Source of the DNA: an uncultured Phascolarctobacterium sp.
GTDB taxonomy: Bacteria > Bacillota > Negativicutes > Acidaminococcales > Acidaminococcaceae
Direction: 5' to 3'
Assembly (NCBI GenBank): GCA_900551745.1
Contig: URXA01000004.1
Location: 24,055-88,054, forward strand
DNA: 64,000 bases
Positions 1 to 8,636 of this stretch are shown here, piece after piece. How positions within the stretch are numbered: the stretch's first letter is position 1; every line of letters starts with the position of its first letter. Under the pieces are notes generated by a model. The model saw nothing but the letters and a program-made list of their open reading frames with translations. It made no database searches and was not told the DNA's origin. The translations under genes were made by a program, and so were the position numbers.

Positions 1-98
1 CCCAAATGACATTTGTACCAACAACTAATGTCATCAGTATTTTCCTGTTAAAAAATTGTTTGTTCTTTATTTTCATCATAATACCCTTCCTCTGATCA

Positions 99-1001
99 TT
101 ATTCTTTTTCTACTCTTGGAAAATAAATAATATATTCGCCGTCATTTTTATCATCAGCATAGGTTTTCATATAGTTTTTAGATTCCGGCATATCCTTAGG
201 CGTAATTACACCTACTTTTAACGCCGGATTCAATGCTTCCAATTTTTCGACAGTTCCCAAATGTCCGTCAGAATGGAAGCAGCCGTTGACATGAAAAATT
301 ACTTTATCCTGATTATCCTGCCAATAATAAAAAATACTTTCCGCCATCTTGTCATCTTTTATGCACTGTGCGGCAAATACCTGATCTATCCGTTCCTGTG
401 GAATTCGCATCGGTGTTTGCCCCTTAGTCATATAAGCAGCAAACTTCTCTTTATACTTTCCTGCAGGCGCATAGGTCCTGACCGGTAAATATTGCTTATC
501 CTGCTCTGCTACTGCAGCTAAAGTGCCCTCTTTAGCCAATTTTGCTGCTAAAAAACGTGGTATGTTGCTGGCTAAGACTGGCAGTTTATGTTTTTTTGCA
601 AATTCTACCAGCTGACGGTAATCTGTTTTATATCTCGGCCAGGGACGCGATTTTGCCAGAAATTCATCCTCCGTAATTTTACCGTCTAAATACTCATTTA
701 AAACGGACTGGTTATCTGCCTCAAACATTTCCAGTGACAAAACCAGCTTGTCACCATGAATGGCATACAGTTGCTGCAGCATTTCATATTCCAGTTCATG
801 CAGTACATCCTGGTCATGAAATTCACCGAAAAAAACTACATCATAATCAACAAAGTTTTCAGCCATCTCAGCAAGCGTAACCGCTTTTCTATCTGCCGCA
901 GAAATAATTACCGTATCTTTTACTGTTGGCAATGCGGCATGTGCTGATTCTGCCATACTCATAATGAGGCACATGCATAAAAATTTTAAAAACCGTTTCA
1001 T
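99..1001 (-). CDS. ChaN-like (haem-binding uptake family) secreted protein
   Basis: A 300-residue protein with a signal peptide (hydrophobic residues 4-23, AHA cleavage region). The ChaN/Tiki-type fold is suggested by FFGEFHDQDVLHELE near residue 56, with the family's conserved Glu and His, and by NGCFHSDGHLGTVEKL near residue 240. Known ChaN proteins bind haem and are iron-regulated lipoproteins. No clear lipobox Cys is seen here, so it may be soluble periplasmic. The ATG start follows GGGGGAG. It lies downstream of the nitrogenase-like operon but beyond a strong terminator, so it is probably transcribed separately. A haem-binding-family protein beside this cluster supports, but does not prove, a tetrapyrrole substrate. 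Confidence 0.75.
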   Translation of the reverse strand: MKRFLKFLCMCLIMSMAESAHAALPTVKDTVIISAADRKAVTLAEMAENFVDYDVVFFGEFHDQDVLHELEYEMLQQLYAIHGDKLVLSLEMFEADNQSVLNEYLDGKITEDEFLAKSRPWPRYKTDYRQLVEFAKKHKLPVLASNIPRFLAAKLAKEGTLAAVAEQDKQYLPVRTYAPAGKYKEKFAAYMTKGQTPMRIPQERIDQVFAAQCIKDDKMAESIFYYWQDNQDKVIFHVNGCFHSDGHLGTVEKLEALNPALKVGVITPKDMPESKNYMKTYADDKNDGEYIIYFPRVEKE

Positions 1002-1172
1002 TTTAACTCCCCCTAAAATTTCCTTATAACGAATACTAAAATAACAGCAGCGGCAGCCCCCTTTTACTATAAAAATATAGTATAAAATCTTTCAGGGACA
1101 TAACTCCCAGGTATTTAGCCTGTCCAGAAAGATCTTTCTTATACATCAAGTTAGCTTTCGCTAACCTTTTAT

Positions 1173-1218
1173 CTTTAAGTATCCCCTCAAGTATTACATC
1201 TTGAGGGGATACTTAAAG
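1173..1218. terminator. Strong terminator ending the nitrogenase-like operon
   Basis: A perfect 19-bp inverted repeat (1173-1191 with 1200-1218) and an 8-nt loop, with T-rich flanks, lies ten bases past the stop of the K-like gene. A smaller hairpin (GTTAGC/GCTAAC) lies at 1150-1165. The rest of 1002-1227 shows nothing recognisable. Confidence 0.85.
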
Positions 1219-1227
1219 TTTTTATTA

Positions 1228-2463
1228 TTAAGCTAAAGTCTGATAATATGCCTCGATAGATTCCAGTAAGAAATCTGTCCCCTTTTCGCCAAGCAACGGT
1301 AAATGTGTCGCTATCTGAGCTCCGTCAATAAAAGGAGCGCTTACTCTCACTACGACATTACTGCTATCGCAAAGCCTGTGCGAAACATCGTCTGCCAGAA
1401 CAAGTGTCTTCTGCATTTTTTTTAATATTTCAATTTTTTCTTTTTCCAAAGATATATACTGAATATCCAACTCAGGCTCAACGATACTTTTTAAAGAATG
1501 GCTGCAAAGTTTATACTTAACATCGATCCCTACAGACCGAAGAAAAGCACTCACCCCTTTAACCAAATCATACTCGCCGATCACAGCTGCCTGAGGTGTT
1601 TTTTTTCTGCCCATCATCATAGCATACATCTCTAAAGACGCTGTATTCTGTGTTTTAAGACGTAATCTGGCGCACATTTTAACGTCAGGTACCTGTCCCA
1701 GAATTTTACCGATGTCTTCCAACCATGCCAAAGTTGCTGCATAACCGTAAGGAGCACTGAAAACAAATGGCATATCAAATTTATTTTTCAGAACTTCTGC
1801 TGCCGGTAACCCTTCCTGACGCATTACCAAATTTATTTCAGCTGTGCCGATATCAGCTATTTCATCAACAGATGTTTCGTGGCACAGGCAGGTATGCATT
1901 TCATAACCAAAGGCTTCACGCATCAAGTTCTGCAGCTCCCAGACATCCGATGCGGCACGATAACTGCCCATTGACGCGCCAATGATATTAAACATTTTCT
2001 TTTTCTTTTTCTGTTCTTTACATGGAAGATTATTGACCAGCAATTTATAAACTTCAGTCAGACCTATGCTGTAATCACCCCTAAATCCGCCCTGCTCAAA
2101 TGCAACCAGCTTAGCCTGAACTTCTTTCTGCATATAATTGCAAACGCCTTTTATATCAGTACCAATAACTGCGGAAATAGAAGATGCTACGACAAAAATA
2201 ACTTTTGGTTCATAGCTTTTATCCAATTCGACAATAGCTTCTTCCAAACGAGTAACATCGCCCATGACCACATCGTCTTCGTTCATATGTGTTGTAAACA
2301 GCCTCTGCTGCCAGTCTACTCCTAAAGTTCCATAAAAGCCCATACTAAAATGAGTTGTCCCGGCCGGGCCATATTCAAGAATGATACTGTCTTTTACGCT
2401 GAGCAAACTCCAAATGATACCCATTCTGTCTGACGGAACAGGCAAATATCTGCATAAACTCAT
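1228..2463 (-). CDS. Nitrogenase component 1-like protein, K-type subunit (cluster 1)
   Basis: A 411-residue member of the NifD/NifK/BchN/BchB superfamily (oxidoreductase, nitrogenase component 1). The family landmarks are present but altered. The N-terminal Cys is C4 (SLCRYLPVPSDRMG). The usual GPxGC is GPAGTTH, with Thr for Cys. The usual TCxxxxIGDD is SSISAVIGTD, with Ser for Cys. Only one of three cluster-ligand cysteines remains, unlike its D-type partner, which keeps three. This recalls dark-operative protochlorophyllide reductase, where one subunit gives three Cys and the other one ligand. Its start overlaps the D-like stop by 4 bp, indicating translational coupling. It is not NifK of nitrogen fixation; it probably forms a heterotetramer with the D-like protein and takes electrons from the NifH-like protein. 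Confidence 0.85.
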   Translation of the reverse strand: MSLCRYLPVPSDRMGIIWSLLSVKDSIILEYGPAGTTHFSMGFYGTLGVDWQQRLFTTHMNEDDVVMGDVTRLEEAIVELDKSYEPKVIFVVASSISAVIGTDIKGVCNYMQKEVQAKLVAFEQGGFRGDYSIGLTEVYKLLVNNLPCKEQKKKKKMFNIIGASMGSYRAASDVWELQNLMREAFGYEMHTCLCHETSVDEIADIGTAEINLVMRQEGLPAAEVLKNKFDMPFVFSAPYGYAATLAWLEDIGKILGQVPDVKMCARLRLKTQNTASLEMYAMMMGRKKTPQAAVIGEYDLVKGVSAFLRSVGIDVKYKLCSHSLKSIVEPELDIQYISLEKEKIEILKKMQKTLVLADDVSHRLCDSSNVVVRVSAPFIDGAQIATHLPLLGEKGTDFLLESIEAYYQTLA

Positions 2464-3761
2464 AAGCCCAGCTCCTTTCTATATTCTTTGGCTTCCCTAA
2501 CAGACTTGACTAACTGCTGCAGTAAATATCCTGTAACTTCAAAACCCAGCATGCCACTCGCCCTGTCGCTGTGAACAATGGCAATACCTTTTTGACGCAG
2601 CCTGTTGCCAAATTCATGTCCCAAATATAAATAAGGAGACAATACATCATACACATATTGCAGCGGCGCGATATTAGCCGCTTTGCAAACATAAGGGTCT
2701 GTATACTGCAATATTTCTTTTGCATAAGGCTCATCTGCTTCTGTATATCTGTTGGTTTGGATCACCTGAGGCACCATCCCCAGGGAGCTGAGGAAACAGT
2801 TCATTTCAAAAACTGCATACGGAGTATTCCCGTAAATATAAGTAATCCCCTCCAGTTCACCCTTAGTTTTTTCGATTTCCTCTCTTGCATTTTGATAAAG
2901 CCCTTCCAATTCTTCCGGCAGTTCCAGCTCCAAGTACCCAAAAAGATTTTTATAGGCTTCATAGATTTTTTCGGGAATAACAAATTTATTGAAGTAAACG
3001 TAAGGGATACCAAATTTTTCCTGCATCTTTTGGGCCAGCGGCAGCGCAATATCATTAACGACAATATTCACTTTCGCTGCAGCAGCATTTTTTATATCGT
3101 CTACCGAGCAGCCGCAGGGCAGCTGCAAACCGATTTTTACGCCGGCTTTCTGCAGCATGGCATAAAGCTCTGTCATAGCAAAATCACCCATTCTCTGCCC
3201 CAGCAAATTGACACTGTTGTCGCAATCACACGGTTTCATCATTTCAGCACAAACAGTAATCGTTCGTTCCAGACCAGGCAAATGGTCCTCACATTTAAAA
3301 TGCTCAGTATGAACCGGCAGCACCTGAATACCATAAAGCTCACTGAGACCTTCTGAAATAGCGTCAAAGTCATCACCAATGATTTCAATAACACAGGTAG
3401 TTACCAAAAATACACATTGGGGCCGATATTCTTCAATTATTTCTTTAAAAGCTTCCTGTACCTTTTCCGCACTGCCAAAGGTTACATCATGGTCATCCAA
3501 AACGACTGAAACACAACGGCCGCCAATGCCTCCAAATTTTTCAGAATGTATGGTCATACTTTTAGTGTAATAAGTGCATTCATCCGTACCAACTACAACG
3601 ATCAGGCTGTCCTTGATACCGCCAACAGCCATAGCCGCACCCATCAGAGGACAGTGTGTCCCCGGGAACAAAGCATGAGTAAGCTGTGGTATATCTTTGA
3701 TGCTTTGTACCTGACTCAATTTAGCAAGTTTTTGAACCAGCTCTTTTCTATCCATCGCCAT
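2460..3761 (-). CDS. Nitrogenase component 1-like protein, D-type subunit (cluster 1)
   Basis: A 433-residue nitrogenase component 1-like protein. Three Cys fit the conserved cluster ligands: C37 in THCPLMGAA, C62 in GTDECTYY and C123 in TTCVIEIIGDDFDAIS. No obvious equivalents of the FeMo-cofactor ligands (NifD Cys275/His442) are seen, so nitrogen fixation is unlikely. The sequence is closer in style to tetrapyrrole-reducing relatives (BchN/CfbD-like). It follows the ABC ATPase gene by 16 bp and overlaps the K-like gene. With the NifH-like protein and the importer in the same operon it probably reduces an imported substrate in the cytoplasm; the substrate is unknown. Confidence 0.87.
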   Translation of the reverse strand: MAMDRKELVQKLAKLSQVQSIKDIPQLTHALFPGTHCPLMGAAMAVGGIKDSLIVVVGTDECTYYTKSMTIHSEKFGGIGGRCVSVVLDDHDVTFGSAEKVQEAFKEIIEEYRPQCVFLVTTCVIEIIGDDFDAISEGLSELYGIQVLPVHTEHFKCEDHLPGLERTITVCAEMMKPCDCDNSVNLLGQRMGDFAMTELYAMLQKAGVKIGLQLPCGCSVDDIKNAAAAKVNIVVNDIALPLAQKMQEKFGIPYVYFNKFVIPEKIYEAYKNLFGYLELELPEELEGLYQNAREEIEKTKGELEGITYIYGNTPYAVFEMNCFLSSLGMVPQVIQTNRYTEADEPYAKEILQYTDPYVCKAANIAPLQYVYDVLSPYLYLGHEFGNRLRQKGIAIVHSDRASGMLGFEVTGYLLQQLVKSVREAKEYRKELGL

Positions 3762-3777
3762 AACAAAACTCCTTTTA

Positions 3778-4557
3778 TCAACTTATTTCTTTAAACATAA
3801 TTAAAGGCTTCTTGCGCCCGGGAATCTGCACTACATCACAATCTACGTCGTAAACCTCACGCATCATTTTAGGTGTGATAATATCCTGCGGACGACCTTC
3901 ACCATACTTACAGCCATTTTTCAAAACTATGATCCGGTCACTGATCTCCAGCGCATGACTTAAATCGTGCAGAACCATCACTACACCGATCCCAGCCTCA
4001 TGGTTCAGCCTTTTTACAAGTTTCATCGTTTCCTGCTGATGCGCAATATCCAAATATGTAGTCGGCTCATCCAAAAACAAAATTTCCGGCTGCTGCGCCA
4101 ATACGGTAGCTATCCATACCCGCTGCGATTCACCACCCGAACATTCCTGAATAGATTTATCACGCAGAGCCCAGGTACCTGTTGCTTTCAAAGCCCATTC
4201 TATTATCTTTTCATCTTCTTCTGTATTCTGTTCGTACCATTTCTGATAGGGTACGCGCCCATAACCTACTAAATCTCTGACTTTAAAATCAGGAGGCGCG
4301 CAATGGCGCTGCGGCAAAACGCCAATACATTTGGCAAGTTTTTTACTGTCGATATCGTACAGATCCTCCTGATTCAGATAGACGCAGCCCATACTGCAGC
4401 GCAGTAATCGTGTCAGCGCTTTCAGCAGAGTAGATTTACCTGAACCGTTAGGACCGATGATAGTCGTGATCTCACCTTTTTTTACAGTAATATCCATTTC
4501 CCTGACTACAATGCGCCCATCGTAGCCGATCTCTAATTTTTCACCCTTAACTTCCAC
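3778..4557 (-). CDS. ABC importer ATPase, FepC/BtuD-type
   Basis: A 259-residue cytoplasmic ATPase of the iron-siderophore/haem/cobalamin importer family. Walker A is GPNGSGKST (about residues 36-44), the signature SGGESQRV near 138, and Walker B ILFLDEPTTYLD near 158, followed by an H-loop in VLHDLSHALE. It overlaps the upstream permease gene by 11 bp and is followed by the D-like gene. It powers uptake through the FecCD-type permease. No other ABC ATPase or permease is encoded in this window, so the binding proteins of clusters 2 and 3 may also use it. Confidence 0.93.
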   Translation of the reverse strand: MEVKGEKLEIGYDGRIVVREMDITVKKGEITTIIGPNGSGKSTLLKALTRLLRCSMGCVYLNQEDLYDIDSKKLAKCIGVLPQRHCAPPDFKVRDLVGYGRVPYQKWYEQNTEEDEKIIEWALKATGTWALRDKSIQECSGGESQRVWIATVLAQQPEILFLDEPTTYLDIAHQQETMKLVKRLNHEAGIGVVMVLHDLSHALEISDRIIVLKNGCKYGEGRPQDIITPKMMREVYDVDCDVVQIPGRKKPLIMFKEIS

Positions 4558-5551
4558 TTACTTTGCCCTTCTTTCTTAACATATACAAGAAAAACGGTCC
4601 GCCGGTAACTGCCATAACGATACCTACAGGTATCTCCATCCCAGGTATAAGCGTCCTCCCCAAAGTATCTGCCGCAAGAAGAATCACCGCACCCAAAAGC
4701 ATACTCACCGGCAGCAGTGCTTTATAGTCGGAGCCAACCATCATTCTCGCAATATGCGGTACAACCAGCCCTACAAAACCGATCATACCGGCCTCTGCTA
4801 CCGTCGCAGCCGCCAAAAAAGCTGCCACCGCAGATAAAAAGATACGTACAAAAGTTACATTTACTCCCAGGCTTTGGGCCATCTCGTCACCCAGCTGCAA
4901 AATGTTGGCATTTTTTATACAGCATACGCCTAAAACAAGACCAATAAAAGCATACACCGTAATGATATAAACATGATCCCAGGAACGTCCCGAAAGACTG
5001 CCGTTCATAAAAGACAACACACTGGAAAGATTATCAGAATTCAATAATTGCAAAAAGGAGTTATATGCTCCCAAAACTGTATTTATCGCAACACCGGACA
5101 AAATTATTCTGACAGTATCAATCCCATCGCGCCAGGCCAGCAAATAAATAAGTACACAGGCCAAAGCCGCACCGCCAAAAGCAAAAAGCGGCACTGATGA
5201 AACCAAAGTCGGAAACAACAGCAGAATCGTCGTTGCCGCAGTGGCCGCACCGGCAGAGACGCCTATAATCCCCGGATCAGCCAGAGGGTTACGCATAACA
5301 GCCTGCAAAAGAGCACCTGCAACAGCCAGGCAGGCCCCTACTTCGACCGCCATAATCAGACGCGGTAACCGCAAATTATAAACGACTACCCTCACCGGTC
5401 CGCTTTCATCATAAAAAAGAGCCTGTATGATCTGCTGCAGCGAATACCCGGCACTGCCAACTCCCAGCGCAACAACAGCCAGCAATAATAATACTGCCAC
5501 TAAAACCAGGCAAACCATACTTACCCGCAGGACATTTACTTCTTTACCCAT
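4547..5551 (-). CDS. ABC importer permease, FecCD/BtuC family
   Basis: A 334-residue inner-membrane protein with about ten hydrophobic segments. It fits the FecCD family by length and by motifs: LRLPRLIMAVEVGACLAVAG near residue 60, NPLADPGIIGVSAGA near 88, and GMIGFVGLVVPHIARM near 253, which includes the coupling-helix region. It probably forms a homodimeric channel for an iron-chelate, haem or corrinoid. It overlaps the upstream binding-protein gene by 8 bp and the ATPase gene by 11 bp, so the three are tightly coupled. Confidence 0.93.
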   Translation of the reverse strand: MGKEVNVLRVSMVCLVLVAVLLLLAVVALGVGSAGYSLQQIIQALFYDESGPVRVVVYNLRLPRLIMAVEVGACLAVAGALLQAVMRNPLADPGIIGVSAGAATAATTILLLFPTLVSSVPLFAFGGAALACVLIYLLAWRDGIDTVRIILSGVAINTVLGAYNSFLQLLNSDNLSSVLSFMNGSLSGRSWDHVYIITVYAFIGLVLGVCCIKNANILQLGDEMAQSLGVNVTFVRIFLSAVAAFLAAATVAEAGMIGFVGLVVPHIARMMVGSDYKALLPVSMLLGAVILLAADTLGRTLIPGMEIPVGIVMAVTGGPFFLYMLRKKGKVSGS

Positions 5552-6539
5552 TTTGTTTCAGCTTCTTCGCATCAATCATATCGATCAATTCATTTATATT
5601 ATCAATAACATTGATCCCGGCTGTCGCAACATATTTTATCGGCAGATAAATAACCTCATGTTCGCGTATCGCCTTAATATTGTTCCAGTATTCAGGGTTT
5701 TTGGCAAAATCCTCTTCCATTACCTGCTGATGCTCTGCCGCAGTTTTAGAACCGCCTACACAAAACAGTAAATCCGGTTCGTAGGATAAAGCCTGCTCCA
5801 GATCGATCAGTACCATCTTATTGTTCTGATACACATTTTCGTACCCCAGCATATCCAGCATACTGCCTAAAGTACCATCTTTACCCTGTATATAATGACG
5901 CGGCGGGGCTGATTGCAGCACCATAACTTTTTGCCCTTTATTTTCCTGTCTTTTTTCGGCCATTCTGGCTTCCAATTTGTTGAACCTGTCCGTAATAGCT
6001 TCGGCACCTGCATTATTTTGACCAAAGGCTTTGATCAGCACGTCAGTCAATTCCTTGATCGACTCATAAGATACAACATGCCCGGCATCAACATAATAAA
6101 CAGGTATTTTTTCACGATCCAGAATTTTCCCATAAGTATCCTTAGACTGATAGCCTACTATCACCAGATCCGGTTCCAAAGCAATAACTGATTCGATATC
6201 AAAATTAGAATTCATCGACACATTCAGCAGCTTTGCATCCTTCACCAAATCTGCAGGCCATTCCAGCATCGCCGCCTGGGGCACAGCAACCTGCTTAATA
6301 CCCATCTCATGCAGCGCCAAAGCCGGAGTATGCACTAAAGATACGACTCGCTGAGGCTTTGCTTTTAAAACAACCGGTTCAGTAAAACCATAAGCCTGCA
6401 GCGTCGGTGTATACTCAAGTTTATAAGTTTCACCGGCAGCAGCCGACACATCTTCACTTTTACTGCCTGTATTAAAGCAATAATACAAAAGCGCACCTGC
6501 TATAACGACTACTGCCAACAACAATAATTTATTTTTCAT
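5544..6539 (-). CDS. ABC importer substrate-binding protein, BtuF/FecB-type (cluster 1)
   Basis: A 331-residue class III periplasmic binding protein. It has an N-terminal hydrophobic anchor or signal (residues 4-20), then the family's two lobes, with PQRVVSLVHTPALAL opening the first and a helical backbone around residues 175-205. There is no convincing lipobox (YYCFN follows the hydrophobic stretch). The start codon overlaps the stop of the NifH-like gene in a TAATG, so translation is coupled. It delivers ligand to the permease and ATPase encoded just downstream. The family carries metal chelates, haem or corrinoids; the ligand cannot be read from sequence. Confidence 0.88.
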   Translation of the reverse strand: MKNKLLLLAVVVIAGALLYYCFNTGSKSEDVSAAAGETYKLEYTPTLQAYGFTEPVVLKAKPQRVVSLVHTPALALHEMGIKQVAVPQAAMLEWPADLVKDAKLLNVSMNSNFDIESVIALEPDLVIVGYQSKDTYGKILDREKIPVYYVDAGHVVSYESIKELTDVLIKAFGQNNAGAEAITDRFNKLEARMAEKRQENKGQKVMVLQSAPPRHYIQGKDGTLGSMLDMLGYENVYQNNKMVLIDLEQALSYEPDLLFCVGGSKTAAEHQQVMEEDFAKNPEYWNNIKAIREHEVIYLPIKYVATAGINVIDNINELIDMIDAKKLKQNG

Positions 6540-7309
6540 TATTCATCCCCCTTAATGTCTTCACTCATTTCTAAAACTTTATCCGCCAGCTCCTGATAGA
6601 CCTTGACCATCGGCGAAGCCTGTACAAATTCGCTAACCGTACCGCCCTGATTTTCAGCTGTTTGTATATCTCCCGAACGTGGAACATACATTACGACCTC
6701 GGTTTCAATCTCAGCGGCAGCCTTAGCCACCAGTTCCTGTTCATTCTCAATATTTTTAGCGTTCAAAATAATGCCTTTCAAGCGAGCATAACCTCTGCGT
6801 CCAAAGTTTTTGATCGCCTGAGCAATATTATTAGCCGCATAAAGCGCCATCATCTCGCCTGAAGAAACAATAAACACTTCTCTGGCATAACCACCCCTGA
6901 TAGGCATTGCAAAACCACCGCAAACAACGTCGCCGAGCACGTCATAGATAACGATATCCGGCTTATAGATTTCAAAAGCCTTCAACTCCTCCAGCTTTTC
7001 AAAAGCTGAAATAATACCGCGCCCTGCACAGCCTATACCAGGTGTCGGACCTCCTGCTTCTACACACAGGACGCCACCAAAGCCTTCAAAAACAATATCT
7101 TTTAATTCTAAAGCTTCCCCCTTTTCTTTAAGCTGTTCTAAAACAGTAGGAATACGCATCCCCTTCATCAAATTCTTAGTTGAATCAGACTTAGGGTCAC
7201 AACCTACCTGCATTACTTTATAACCTTTAAGCGCCAATGCCGCCGATAAATTTGAAGTAGTAGTAGACTTGCCAATACCGCCCTTGCCATAAATCGCAAT
7301 TTTTCTCAT
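6539..7309 (-). CDS. NifH/BchL-like Fe-S ATPase reductase (cluster 1)
   Basis: A 256-residue nitrogenase reductase-like ATPase. Walker A is GKGGIGKST at residues 7-15. The two Cys that would bridge the homodimer [4Fe-4S] cluster lie in GIGCAGRGI (about residue 97) and DVVCGGFAMPIR (about 133). The ATG at 7309 is chosen because GGGAGG lies 8 bases upstream; an open frame runs further but adds residues unlike the family. It heads the operon NifH-like, binding protein, permease, ATPase, D-like, K-like, and would donate ATP-dependent electrons to that D/K pair. A second NifH-like gene is at 39994-40806. Confidence 0.92.
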   Translation of the reverse strand: MRKIAIYGKGGIGKSTTTSNLSAALALKGYKVMQVGCDPKSDSTKNLMKGMRIPTVLEQLKEKGEALELKDIVFEGFGGVLCVEAGGPTPGIGCAGRGIISAFEKLEELKAFEIYKPDIVIYDVLGDVVCGGFAMPIRGGYAREVFIVSSGEMMALYAANNIAQAIKNFGRRGYARLKGIILNAKNIENEQELVAKAAAEIETEVVMYVPRSGDIQTAENQGGTVSEFVQASPMVKVYQELADKVLEMSEDIKGDE

Positions 7310-7405
7310 CAATAAACTGCCTCCCTTAAAAATAAATAGCTCACTGTTTTCAACCAAAAACATTCTATATTTAAATCAATATAAACAACTTTATTCATAA
7401 AATAA

Positions 7406-7443
7406 AATGCAATGGAGTTAGCTATAGCTAACTCCATTGCATT
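7406..7443. terminator. 17-bp perfect palindrome, terminator-like, ahead of cluster 1 operon
   Basis: Arms 7406-7422 and 7427-7443 are perfectly complementary around a TATA loop, with T-rich sequence on the minus-strand side. It sits between the second binding-protein gene and the NifH-like gene, about 100 bases before the latter. It could terminate read-through or be a leader element of the NifH operon. No strong promoter is visible between it and 7309. Confidence 0.6.
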
Positions 7444-7475
7444 TTAACACTCTTTAACTTTAGTGTCAATACAAA

Positions 7476-7517
7476 AATGCCCGATCAATGTATAAATTCT
7501 CACATCGACCGGACATT
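7476..7517 (-). terminator. Terminator of the second binding-protein gene
   Basis: On the minus strand a 15-bp stem with three G-U pairs and a 12-nt loop is followed by a TTTTT run. It begins 28 bases past the stop of the binding-protein gene. Confidence 0.75.
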
Positions 7518-7544
7518 ATTTAAAGATAATATTTTTAAAGCATC

Positions 7545-8594
7545 CTAATACAGCTCCGGATAAGCATGCCCCTTGATATAGTGAAGCTGCTGATATTTTT
7601 CCAGCCAAGTTTTAAAAACTTCTTCAGGATGCAGCTCTGGCAGATATTCCGGATATAAAAATTTTGCAATATAGATCGTACCAACCAATTTCGACGCACC
7701 GCCATGCAAATAATGCGAAAGCAGCAAAATCCGATCATTACGTACAGCATCAATACCTGCCCAACCGCTGCGTAAAACAAGCTCCTTTTTGATTGCTTTC
7801 TCTTCCTCTATAGTCGGCGGCTGATAAGAAGAATAAGCATTGGCATCTGCTACTTTGACAATATACTGAGGATCTTTCTCGATTATCGCTTCCTGATCAA
7901 CCTGCGATCCTTTAGCAGCGGCAAAAATATTATCAGCGCCTGAATATTCAACCATTTTATAAAAATAATCGCCCGGCACTGCTGTTTTTCCAAGAGTCCG
8001 ATATTCAAAATACAAACTTCTGCGGGGGACGCCTTGAAGTTGCTTTTGTATATAAGCCAGTTTATCGTTAAAATAATTTACTAATTCTTCTGCCTGTTCT
8101 TCCCTGCCAAAAATTCTGCCGATCAGCCTGCAGTTATCAGCAAACTGATCTGTATAATAAGAATTTATGACAATTACTTTGATCCCAAACCTGTCCAACA
8201 TCTCCTGCGCGTCCCGCCATGTTCCCTCACCGGTAATAATTACAGCCTGCGGCGCCAACTCGGCCAGTTTTTCATAATTCATCGCATTTTGACTGATACC
8301 AAATACCTGTGCTTCATTAAATCTGTTTTTGAAGCCAGACTGATCTTTAAAAATATAATTATCAACGCCGACGATTTTATCTATGGCACCAACAGCAGTA
8401 ATCAACTCTGCGTTATAAACATTACAGACAGCAACTCTTTCCAGCGGATACGGAAGCTCTACCTTACGGCCAACGCTATCCGTAACTACGATAGTTTTTT
8501 GCTGCTCTGCCTTTCTCCTGCCATTATCATCAGCACAGCCAAACAGCATCATTCCACAACACAGCAGAAGCATTATTGCTATTATCTTACTCAT
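7545..8594 (-). CDS. Substrate-binding lipoprotein of FecB/BtuF family
   Basis: A periplasmic binding lipoprotein of about 349 residues. The signal peptide ends in a lipobox (MMLFGC). VVTDSVGRKVELPYPLERVAV is the typical opening of the FecB family, and VRNDRILLLSHYL lies near the C-terminus. The ATG at 8594 is preferred over the upstream in-frame GTG because AGGTG is well placed before it. It shares the strand with the AAA ATPase gene, 42 bp downstream of it. It is separate from the cluster 1 ABC operon, yet probably feeds the same permease. Binding proteins of this family take up iron chelates, haem and cobalamin. Confidence 0.85.
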   Translation of the reverse strand: MSKIIAIMLLLCCGMMLFGCADDNGRRKAEQQKTIVVTDSVGRKVELPYPLERVAVCNVYNAELITAVGAIDKIVGVDNYIFKDQSGFKNRFNEAQVFGISQNAMNYEKLAELAPQAVIITGEGTWRDAQEMLDRFGIKVIVINSYYTDQFADNCRLIGRIFGREEQAEELVNYFNDKLAYIQKQLQGVPRRSLYFEYRTLGKTAVPGDYFYKMVEYSGADNIFAAAKGSQVDQEAIIEKDPQYIVKVADANAYSSYQPPTIEEEKAIKKELVLRSGWAGIDAVRNDRILLLSHYLHGGASKLVGTIYIAKFLYPEYLPELHPEEVFKTWLEKYQQLHYIKGHAYPELY

Positions 8595-8636
8595 CTTTAT
8601 AAACACCTATCAATAAATTTTCTATTACATTAACAG

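Noticed and set aside
2658..3356. Long plus-strand open frame opposite the D-like gene
   Set aside because: It is antisense to a well-conserved gene, with no ribosome site and no sensible protein pattern.
1228..7309. Nitrogen-fixation (nif) genes
   Set aside because: The D/K/H-like proteins lack obvious FeMo-cofactor ligands and no nifB, nifE, nifN or nifV genes are present; they are nitrogenase-like only.
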